Of a stretch of DNA of 5,519 nt, positions 1-5,204 are shown piece by piece. Below the pieces are notes generated by a model. That model saw only the letters and a program-made list of their open reading frames with translations, ran no database searches and was not told where the DNA came from. Position 1 is the stretch's first letter. Each line of letters opens with the position of its first letter. A program made the position numbers and the translations under genes. The DNA is from Bacteroidota bacterium (GTDB lineage: Bacteria; Bacteroidota; Bacteroidia; Chitinophagales; Chitinophagaceae): contig JAFDXS010000191.1 of the NCBI GenBank assembly GCA_018267795.1, positions 1 through 5,519 of the forward strand, given 5' to 3'.

Positions 1-299
1 AATTCATGCGTGCGTATAAGGCCCAGCGCTTCTCCTGTTTCACTGCCCAGTATGTTTTGCCCGCCATCGCCACGGGTCAGGGATAGATAACCGGTACGGT
101 AGTTTTTATAGTTTACCAGCCAGGCAAGCAGGCGGGTGTTCTCATCATCAGGATGCGCAGCCATATACAGCACATTGGTAAGATGCTTAAGCTGCGATAT
201 TTCATGATATACTTGGTAAGAGGTGGCCGGGCGCACTTGCTGTGCAGATGCCATATATGCAGTAAATAATCCTGCAAAACAGAAAAATATTTTTCTCAT
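1..299 (-). CDS. Secreted PIG-L (LmbE-like) family deacetylase, 5' part only
   Basis: This is the first 99 codons of a gene that runs off the left edge. The ATG at 299-297 is followed by a signal peptide of about 19 residues (MRKIFFCFAG..MASA) with a probable cut before Q20, so the enzyme is exported. Residues 47-53 read AAHPDDE, the zinc-binding H-P-D-D signature of PIG-L/LmbE de-N-acetylases (His49, with Asp51/Asp52 as zinc ligand and base). Residues 72-81 (LSLTRGDGGQ) and the GEALGLIRT stretch near 89-97 match the secreted Bacteroidota branch of the family. The later histidine pair that completes the metal site lies outside the window. The family removes N-acetyl groups from GlcNAc-type substrates such as glycolipids, mycothiol precursors or antibiotics; the substrate here cannot be told. 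It lies downstream of the DUF2911 gene on the same strand, behind a terminator hairpin. The start is preceded by A/T-rich sequence with no Shine-Dalgarno. The family call is firm, the substrate unknown. Confidence 0.93.
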   Translation of the reverse strand, partial: MRKIFFCFAGLFTAYMASAQQVRPATSYQVYHEISQLKHLTNVLYMAAHPDDENTRLLAWLVNYKNYRTGYLSLTRGDGGQNILGSETGEALGLIRTHE

Positions 300-309
300 G
301 GAATGATAT

Positions 310-346
310 AAAAAAATAAACCCACAGCACTAAACTGTACTGTGGG
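310..346 (-). terminator. Intrinsic terminator after the DUF2911 gene
   Basis: Read on the minus strand, CCCACAGTAC (346-337) pairs with GTGCTGTGGG (330-321) around a 6-nt loop, giving a 10-bp stem with one G-U pair. A T-rich run, TTTATTTTTTT, follows at 320-310. On the plus strand the same stem has a C-A mismatch and no T tract, so the orientation is clear. It begins 25 bp after the DUF2911 stop and ends only 11 bp before the PIG-L start codon. Confidence 0.85.
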
Positions 347-371
347 GTAAAAATAAGTGCTTTAAAATTAA

Positions 372-1217
372 TTATTGACCTTTCACTTCAGCTATTAGCT
401 TTTCGTTGTTATGTACATAGTCCTGTTCAAACGCGCTGCCTTTTGCTGCTTCTATCGATTTGTTGGCAGCGGCAATAGCTTCTTTTTTATGCCCTAGTTT
501 CTTTTCTATGCGTGCTTTCAAATACCACATGTAGAAGGCTTTCGGGTTCTGTTCCAGTGCCTTGTCAGTATACATATTTGCTTTCTCCAGGTTCTGGTTA
601 GTTTCGAAGTAATAGTTAGCAGCCTGGAAGTAAGGAATATTAGGATTATTTATAGCCTTATCGATAGAAGCATTTAAGCGTTCTTCATTATGAGCTACTA
701 CAGGAATGATAACTTTTGTTTTTTCCCACATCAGTTCCAGTTTGCAGGAATTGAAGGTGATGTTTGCGATGTCTATTGTAAATGTTTGCACATTTTTTTC
801 CATCATACGGGCAGGCACCTTAAAACGGGCTACGTCATCGCTGGTGTTATAACCTGCATTGCCCCAGTTACCCACGCCTTTGTTCAGGATTATTTCCCAT
901 TGTTCTTTACCGGGAATGGTATATAATGCGTATTCACCCGCTTTTACGTTCTGTCCGCCTATTTCCAGGTCTTCGCCTATTTTTATTTTGGTGGCAGCAT
1001 TAGCGCCTGTGCGCCATACATCACCATATCTTACTACATCGCCAAACACTTTACGTCCACGCATAGATGGGCGACTATAGCTTATGTCAATGCTGGAGGT
1101 AGAGAATTCCTGGGAGATTTTTGCCGTTGGGCTCAATGCCGGCAGCTTTAATCCGTCCTGTGCCCATGTGTTCGATAATGCTGTAATAAACAGTGCTGAG
1201 AGAAGAAGTTTTTTCAT
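372..1217 (-). CDS. Secreted DUF2911 domain protein with C-terminal TPR-like helices
   Basis: The protein has 281 residues. A signal peptide (MKKLLLSALF..NTWA, about 1-19) precedes Q20, so it is exported, probably to the periplasm. Residues about 25-170 form a DUF2911 domain, recognised by the core around 47-77 (YSRPSMRGRKVFGD, then VWRTGANAATKI) and the GEYALYTIP and NWGNAGYN segments. Residues about 196-260 look like two TPR-type helical hairpins, each with the small/aromatic spacing of TPRs (AANYYFETNQNLEKA; KARIEKKLGHKKEAI). The domain is widespread in Bacteroidota and has no established biochemical role that I know of; the TPR part suggests a protein contact. A longer frame could start at a TTG (1244), but that codon lies inside the candidate -7 box and would bury the signal peptide, so the ATG at 1217 is preferred. 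A strong terminator follows the stop. Family call is secure, function unknown. Confidence 0.93.
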   Translation of the reverse strand: MKKLLLSALFITALSNTWAQDGLKLPALSPTAKISQEFSTSSIDISYSRPSMRGRKVFGDVVRYGDVWRTGANAATKIKIGEDLEIGGQNVKAGEYALYTIPGKEQWEIILNKGVGNWGNAGYNTSDDVARFKVPARMMEKNVQTFTIDIANITFNSCKLELMWEKTKVIIPVVAHNEERLNASIDKAINNPNIPYFQAANYYFETNQNLEKANMYTDKALEQNPKAFYMWYLKARIEKKLGHKKEAIAAANKSIEAAKGSAFEQDYVHNNEKLIAEVKGQ

Positions 1218-1241
1218 GTTTGTGTGGTTTTGATATCGCTG

Positions 1242-1275
1242 CAATATTACAAGTATCAGGGGTATTTATAAAAAC
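1242..1275 (-). promoter_or_regulatory. Candidate promoter of the DUF2911 gene
   Basis: On the minus strand TAATATTG (1249-1242) differs from the Bacteroidota -7 consensus TAnnTTTG at one position. It is preceded by 20 nt and then GTTTTT (1275-1270), where the -33 element is expected. The -33 match is poor (the consensus is TTG or TTTG). The box ends 24 nt before the ATG, leaving a short leader. Inferred from spacing and consensus only. Confidence 0.4.
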
Positions 1276-1332
1276 TTATTAGCTATTGCGGTATAAGTGC
1301 ATGATAAACAGGAAAAAAACTATGTGTAAGGA

Positions 1333-1367
1333 GTTTTTCTCTAAGCCGGGCTATAATATTAATATTG
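1333..1367 (+). promoter_or_regulatory. Candidate promoter of the thiamine-binding protein/pyrF unit
   Basis: TAATATTG (1360-1367) is one base off TAnnTTTG. GTTTTT (1333-1338) lies 21 nt upstream at the -33 position. The -7 box ends 17 nt before the ATG at 1385. The same two strings with nearly the same spacing occur in front of the divergent DUF2911 gene. The remaining sequence of the 167-bp intergenic region (1218-1384) shows no riboswitch or small ORF that I can recognise. Confidence 0.4.
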
Positions 1368-1384
1368 TAGCCTAAACGATAGAA

Positions 1385-1681
1385 ATGGAACATACGGTAA
1401 ATCTTGCTATACAGGTACTGCCCCTTCATTTAGGACAGGAAAAAGCTTATGGCATAGTAGATGCAGCTATAGAGCAAATAAAGCAGTCCGGCTTGCACTA
1501 TGTTGTTTGCCCCTTCGAAACTGTAATAGAAGGGCCTTATAATAAAGTGATGGCCCTGGTAAATGATATACAGGACGCCTGCAACAAAGCCGGTGCTGAT
1601 GCCTTGCTGATAAATATGAAATTGCAGCGCAACTTCAGCAAAGACATAGCTATTGACGATAAGATAGGTAAATACAAATAA
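1385..1681 (+). CDS. MTH1187/YqgV-type thiamine-binding protein
   Basis: This is a 98-residue cytoplasmic protein with no signal peptide or membrane segment. Its length and pattern fit the small ferredoxin-like Thiamine_BP family (MTH1187, YqgV, Ykof-related). Visible features are the first strand VNLAIQVLPL (5-14), the helix AYGIVDAAIEQIKQSG (about 21-36), the characteristic SG-L-Y-V-x-PFETVIEG segment (35-50) and the C-terminal DIAIDDKIGKYK tail. Family members bind thiamine or its hydroxymethylpyrimidine moiety, probably as a carrier or sensor and not as an enzyme; this role comes from relatives and not from this sequence. The ATG at 1385 gives the full family length. There is no Shine-Dalgarno. 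It leads an apparent plus-strand unit with pyrF 32 bp downstream. No thiamine biosynthesis gene lies nearby, so the physiological link remains open. Confidence 0.87.
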   Translation: MEHTVNLAIQVLPLHLGQEKAYGIVDAAIEQIKQSGLHYVVCPFETVIEGPYNKVMALVNDIQDACNKAGADALLINMKLQRNFSKDIAIDDKIGKYK

Positions 1682-1688
1682 TAGCTAC

Positions 1689-1696
1689 TATTTTTG
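1689..1696 (+). promoter_or_regulatory. Possible internal -7 box ahead of pyrF
   Basis: TATTTTTG at 1689-1696 is an exact match to the Bacteroidota -7 consensus TAnnTTTG. It lies in the 32-bp gap before pyrF and ends 17 nt before its ATG. No convincing TTG/TTTG element sits 19-21 nt upstream, so it may be a weak secondary promoter or chance. A second, one-mismatch box (TAATATTG, 1705-1712) abuts the start codon and is too close to serve a normal leader. Confidence 0.3.
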
Positions 1697-1713
1697 ACGC
1701 ATAATAATATTGA

Positions 1714-2514
1714 ATGAATCGTTCTCAACTTGTTAGTACCATCCGTGAAAAGAAATCTGTGCTTTGCGTAGGACTGGATACGGATATGAATAAAATACCG
1801 AAGCATTTATTTGGGGAAGAAGACCCGATGTTTGCTTTCAATAAAGCTATAATAGACGCTACAAAAGATTATACAGTAGCCTATAAAATAAATACTGCTT
1901 TCTATGAAGCCTACGGAGTAAAAGGTTGGGAATGCATGGCTAAAACACTCGATTATATCCCTAAGGATATTTTTACCATAGCCGATGCCAAGCGTGGCGA
2001 TATAGGCAATACATCAGAGCAATATGCCCGTACTTTTTTTGAAACATATCCTTATGATAGTGTTACTGTAGCCCCATACATGGGCGCTGACAGTGTGCAG
2101 CCATTCCTAAAGTTTGAAAATAAATGGGCTATCGTATTAGGGCTCACTTCCAATGCAGGCAGTGCAGATTTCCAACTGCAGCAGTGCGGCGATGAGTTGC
2201 TATATGAAAAAGTGCTACGCACAGTCGCAGGCTGGGGCACACCTGAGAATATAATGTTTGTAATAGGCGCCACACGCAAAGAACAGTTGCAGCATGTGCG
2301 TAAAATGCTTCCGGAGCATTTCTTCCTTATTCCGGGCGTGGGTGCCCAGGGTGGCGACGTGCCTACGGTATGTGAAAACACACTGAACAAGGATGGCGGA
2401 ATACTGATAAATGTTTCCCGCGGCATTATATACCAGGGTAATGATACTGATTTCGCAATGCGTGCTGAGGCAGCAGCTAAAGAATACCAACAGCAAATGG
2501 CAACATATTTCTAA
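1714..2514 (+). CDS. pyrF: Orotidine-5'-phosphate decarboxylase
   Basis: PyrF catalyses the last step of de novo UMP synthesis, decarboxylating OMP in the cytoplasm as a dimeric TIM barrel. The 266-residue product has the catalytic signature DAKRGDIGNT at 91-100 (Asp91, Lys93, Asp96 of the charge network). It also has the first-strand substrate motif CVGLD (18-22), the YKIN strand with Lys58, the phosphate-loop region PGVGAQGGD (207-215) and NVSRGI (233-238). The DAKRGDIG wording and the length above 260 residues place it in the longer 'type 2' PyrF subfamily, common in Bacteroidota and Actinobacteria, and not the shorter E. coli form of about 230-245. The ATG at 1714 puts the CVGLD strand at the usual distance from the N-terminus. 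It sits 32 bp after the thiamine-binding protein gene and 25 bp before DUF2851, suggesting cotranscription. Nothing is missing or broken. Confidence 0.97.
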   Translation: MNRSQLVSTIREKKSVLCVGLDTDMNKIPKHLFGEEDPMFAFNKAIIDATKDYTVAYKINTAFYEAYGVKGWECMAKTLDYIPKDIFTIADAKRGDIGNTSEQYARTFFETYPYDSVTVAPYMGADSVQPFLKFENKWAIVLGLTSNAGSADFQLQQCGDELLYEKVLRTVAGWGTPENIMFVIGATRKEQLQHVRKMLPEHFFLIPGVGAQGGDVPTVCENTLNKDGGILINVSRGIIYQGNDTDFAMRAEAAAKEYQQQMATYF

Positions 2515-2539
2515 ATAAGCTTAACCAAAATACCCTACT

Positions 2540-3808
2540 ATGAACGAAGACTTGTTGCAGGTGATATGGCAGCATAGCCTTTACAAACCTGGCAATCTAA
2601 GCACTGCCAACGGCGAAGCGCTCACAGTAGTACATCCCGGCACCCGCAACCGTAATGCAGGCCCTGATTTCCTGGAGGCTAAGGTAAGAATAGGAGAGAC
2701 TTTACTCGTAGGCAATGTAGAACTGCATATCAATACCAGCGACTGGCAAAAGCACGGTCATCAAAATGATGCAGCATATCAAAACCTGATACTGCACGTA
2801 GTATATAATAATGACGCAGCCGACGTAGCCGATAATTTCGCAACACTCGAACTTGCTGCACATATTCCCGATGAAATACTAACACAGCATTCATTCCTTA
2901 CCAATGCCACTTCAGGCATACCTTGCAGTGCTCGCCTTCCCTATGTAAAAAGCATTACAAAAGAAAGCTGGCTCAGCCGCCTGTTGGCCGAGCGCTGGGA
3001 AGAAAAGCTCGGCGACTGGAAGGAGCTGCTGGACTCATCTGCCGGCGATTGGAGCAATTTGCTGTACTGGCGCATGGCAGCCAATTTTGGTTTTAAAATA
3101 AATGCCACGCCATTTCCTATGCTTGCCCGCTCCATACCATTGAACATACTAGGCAGGCACCGCGAAAACCTAATGCAGATAGAAGCATTGCTCTTCGGCC
3201 AGGCTGGCATGCTCGATAAAGATTTTGAAGAAGATTATCCTAATCAGCTAAAGAAAGAATACCAGTTTCTCAAAGCTAAATACAAGCTCGAACCTATCCC
3301 CGCACACCTCTGGAAGTTCCTGCGTATGCGCCCTGCTAATTTCCCTACCATACGCATTGCACAATTCGCAGCACTCGTTCACAAGTCAATACATCTCTTC
3401 TCCCAGATCGCTGAGACGGATAGTATAAAAGATATAGCACCACTATTAGATGTAAGCGCCAGCGAATACTGGCGTACGCATTATACGTTTGATGAAGTGC
3501 AGAAAAAGCCATCAGATAAGCACCTTGGCGTTGCTTCTATTCACAATATCATTATCAATACAATTGCGCCTATCAAATTCCTGTACGCTTATAAGCATGG
3601 CTTACACCGCCAGCAGGAATCTGCACTGCAGTTACTGGATACCGTGCCTGCCGAAAAGAACAACATACTGGAGCTATGGCATGACAACGGCTGGAAAGCA
3701 GAAAATGCAGCTCAGTCGCAGGCGATGATACAGTTGTACAACAACTATTGCTCAGCCACGCGTTGCCTGCAGTGCAGTATAGGCCTCAATATCATTAAGG
3801 CCAGATAA
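2540..3808 (+). CDS. DUF2851 family protein of unknown function
   Basis: The protein has 422 residues, full length for this Bacteroidota family, with no signal peptide or membrane helix, so probably cytoplasmic. The N-terminal block carries the family hallmarks: HPGTRNRNAGPDF (32-44), IGETLLVGNVELHI (51-64), SDW-x3-HGHQNDAAY (67-80) and LILHVVY (83-89). A helical middle and C-terminal region follows, with RPANFPTIRIAQ (264-275) and a hydrophobic INTIAPIKFLYA stretch (339-350). Cysteines stand at 129 (GIPCS) and at the end as C404-x4-C409-x2-C412. Acidic and histidine residues D43, E61, H63, D68, H72, H74 and D77 could form a metal site, and the cysteines could hold zinc or an Fe-S cluster; both are inference. 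It follows pyrF by 25 bp, consistent with an operon, and its last 14 bp overlap the convergent OsmC gene. Family assignment rests on recalled motif resemblance. No function is claimed. Confidence 0.88.
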   Translation: MNEDLLQVIWQHSLYKPGNLSTANGEALTVVHPGTRNRNAGPDFLEAKVRIGETLLVGNVELHINTSDWQKHGHQNDAAYQNLILHVVYNNDAADVADNFATLELAAHIPDEILTQHSFLTNATSGIPCSARLPYVKSITKESWLSRLLAERWEEKLGDWKELLDSSAGDWSNLLYWRMAANFGFKINATPFPMLARSIPLNILGRHRENLMQIEALLFGQAGMLDKDFEEDYPNQLKKEYQFLKAKYKLEPIPAHLWKFLRMRPANFPTIRIAQFAALVHKSIHLFSQIAETDSIKDIAPLLDVSASEYWRTHYTFDEVQKKPSDKHLGVASIHNIIINTIAPIKFLYAYKHGLHRQQESALQLLDTVPAEKNNILELWHDNGWKAENAAQSQAMIQLYNNYCSATRCLQCSIGLNIIKAR

Positions 3809-4202
3809 AAGTAAGCATCTGCTTCAGGTCTGGATGCAGACTGCGCGCCACTGGACATGTTTCGGCTATATGTTTCAGCAGGCTCATTTGCTTTTCATCA
3901 TAGTGCTGTCCTTTAGGGAAGGTTAAGGCTACCTTTATTTCAGCTATCCTCCTTGGGTCTGCAGCCATTATTTTCTCTACATCACACACCAGTCCGTCTA
4001 TATTTATATTGTGGGTGCGTGCACCTATACCCATAGTAGTGGCTATACAGGTGGCCAGCGCAGTAGCTACCAGGTCGGTAGGGGAGAAGCGTTCACCTTT
4101 GCCCTGGTTATCTACAGGAGCATCTGTTTCTATTACAGTACCGGAGCGAAGATGTGTAGCTTCTGTTCTTAAGTCGCCTTTATATATTACCTGGGCAGTC
4201 AT
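3795..4202 (-). CDS. OsmC/Ohr family peroxiredoxin-like protein
   Basis: This is a 135-residue cytoplasmic protein of the OsmC-like fold, whose members reduce organic hydroperoxides through two cysteines. The peroxidatic Cys52 sits in SPTDLVATALATCIATTMG (40-58), the family's central helix. Cys116 in AETCPVARSL (113-122) is the resolving position. Glu37 in GKGERFSPTDL is placed like the conserved glutamate that helps orient the active site. A third cysteine (73) is not a family catalytic residue. The length and the CPV motif fit the OsmC/YhfA-like branch better than classical Ohr, but the sequence does not settle the subgroup. The ATG at 4202 gives the standard short N-terminal strand and no signal peptide. 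It is transcribed towards pyrF-DUF2851 and overlaps the end of DUF2851 by 14 bp; its upstream region is shared with the divergent envelope protein gene. No operator for a thiol-based regulator such as OhrR was recognised. Confidence 0.93.
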   Translation of the reverse strand: MTAQVIYKGDLRTEATHLRSGTVIETDAPVDNQGKGERFSPTDLVATALATCIATTMGIGARTHNINIDGLVCDVEKIMAADPRRIAEIKVALTFPKGQHYDEKQMSLLKHIAETCPVARSLHPDLKQMLTFIWP

Positions 4203-4221
4203 GTTGATGATGTTTAGACAC

Positions 4222-4253
4222 TAAAATTACAATGTCCTTAAAAACTTTTCAGA
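4222..4253 (-). promoter_or_regulatory. Candidate promoter of the OsmC-family gene
   Basis: On the minus strand TAATTTTA (4229-4222) is one base off TAnnTTTG. TCTG (4253-4250), close to the -33 TTTG, lies exactly 20 nt upstream. The -7 box ends 19 nt before the ATG at 4202. The spacing is what Bacteroidota promoters show; neither box is perfect. Confidence 0.45.
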
Positions 4254-4309
4254 TAAAGTTGTAACTTACTATCTAATGCCATTAGCATAGCTTATATGGC
4301 AGATGTATT

Positions 4310-4317
4310 TATATTTG
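4310..4317 (+). promoter_or_regulatory. -7 promoter box of the secreted barrel-like protein gene
   Basis: TATATTTG at 4310-4317 matches TAnnTTTG exactly and is 20 nt ahead of the ATG at 4338. It lies downstream of an alternative in-frame ATG at 4296, so it argues for the later start. No clear TTG/TTTG is present 19-21 nt upstream. The rest of the divergent intergenic region (4203-4337) holds only the opposing OsmC promoter candidate. Confidence 0.5.
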
Positions 4318-4337
4318 CAGCATACAGATCAATATTT

Positions 4338-5183
4338 ATGAAAGGCTTTGCCAGGTCCATAGGAATAATGCTTGTGTTAGGTTCATTACCCTTAATAAGT
4401 AATGCCCAGAACATTCATTATCCCGATAGCACCGGCACCCGGGTTATGGCAGCAGTAAAAAGGCCACCAATAGTAAAAAAGCCCTTAGTAAAGAAAATTA
4501 AGCCTGTTACGAGAGAATTCAGTGGCGGTGTACGTCTCTGCACAGATGGCTGGAGCATATTCGTAGATAGGGGCAGCGTGCGCAGCGAAGACACCAAGCA
4601 TAGCGATATGTTTTACAATGTAAGGCTATGGCAACTGGAATTCAGCGAAAAGAAAGACCCTAAAGAATATAAAAGCACTAACGGCAATCTCGATCCATAT
4701 GCAGGAGTAAAATCTACTCCATTCATCTTTGGCAAGATCAATAACTTCTACTCTCTGAAGCTCGGCTATGGCAACAGGCAAATGATAGCCGGCAAGCCTG
4801 ATCCCGGTACGGTCTCTATTCACTGGGTATATGTAGGCGGCCTTGCGCTGGGCCTGCTAAAGCCGTATTATATTAAAACCGATAACGAAGCTAATCCTAT
4901 TAAATATTCCGACTCTACTAAAGATGAGTTTCTGTCAGAAACCAACATCATAGGCTCAGCCGGCTTTGGCCAGGGCCTTGGCGAGATCAAGTTTATTCCC
5001 GGCATACATGCCAAAACTGCCCTGCATTTTGATTTTGCCGCAAATAGGAAGACAATTTTGGCTATCGAGACAGGTATAAGCGCCGAGTTATATACAAAAA
5101 GTATTCAATTAATGGCCCGCAGGGATGCGGTACCATATTTCTTTAATTTCTATGCATCTTTCCAATTTGGCAAACGTTGGTGA
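4338..5183 (+). CDS. Secreted protein, probable outer-membrane beta-barrel
   Basis: The 281-residue product starts with a signal peptide (MKGFARSIGI..PLISNA) and a probable cut before Q24. A basic, proline-rich linker follows (about 41-57: KRPPIVKKP, then LVKKIKP). The rest, about 60-281, alternates hydrophobic and polar residues in short strands rich in aromatics and glycines (for example FYSLKLGYG, HWVYVGGLALGLL, FFNFYASFQFG). It ends in a C-terminal tryptophan, as outer-membrane barrels often end in an aromatic residue. This suggests a small barrel of perhaps eight to ten strands, but I recognise no named family and assign no ligand. A start at 4296 would add 14 residues in front of the signal peptide and lies upstream of the -7 box, so 4338 is chosen. 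lipA begins 21 bp after the stop with its own promoter candidate, so the two genes need not be functionally linked. The export call is firm; the barrel call is an inference. Confidence 0.8.
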   Translation: MKGFARSIGIMLVLGSLPLISNAQNIHYPDSTGTRVMAAVKRPPIVKKPLVKKIKPVTREFSGGVRLCTDGWSIFVDRGSVRSEDTKHSDMFYNVRLWQLEFSEKKDPKEYKSTNGNLDPYAGVKSTPFIFGKINNFYSLKLGYGNRQMIAGKPDPGTVSIHWVYVGGLALGLLKPYYIKTDNEANPIKYSDSTKDEFLSETNIIGSAGFGQGLGEIKFIPGIHAKTALHFDFAANRKTILAIETGISAELYTKSIQLMARRDAVPYFFNFYASFQFGKRW

Positions 5184-5196
5184 TGGTTGTAATTTG
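5166..5196 (+). promoter_or_regulatory. Candidate lipA promoter overlapping the preceding gene's 3' end
   Basis: TTTG (5166-5169), an exact -33 element, is followed by 20 nt and then TAATTTG (5190-5196), which is TAnnTTTG with one spacer base missing. The -33 box lies inside the last codons of the barrel-like gene and the -7 box in the 21-bp gap. The box ends 8 nt before the lipA ATG, so the leader would be nearly absent. Confidence 0.4.
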
Positions 5197-5204
5197 CACC
5201 TCTT

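Noticed and set aside
1..5. AATTC at the left edge as a cloning-site (EcoRI) end
   Set aside because: Uncut GAATTC sites occur within the window (near 1105, 4516 and 4637), and five bases at an arbitrary edge carry little weight.
1218..1384. TPP riboswitch upstream of the thiamine-binding protein
   Set aside because: I looked for the conserved CUGAGA and ACCUGAU-type cores of the TPP aptamer and saw neither. The region is also too short for a full aptamer plus expression platform beside two promoters.
2052..2426. Long open frame antisense to pyrF
   Set aside because: It lies wholly within pyrF, whose catalytic motifs are intact. Its translation is low-complexity in Ser/Cys/Pro with no recognisable domain or promoter.
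3782..3802. Inverted repeat GGCCT/AGGCC around an 11-nt loop at the DUF2851-OsmC junction as a bidirectional terminator
   Set aside because: The stem is only 5 bp, the loop is long, and neither side has a T tract. It is fully coding on both strands.
4009..4224. Plus-strand open frame antisense to the OsmC-family gene
   Set aside because: It mirrors the OsmC coding strand, has no start context, and shows no family resemblance.
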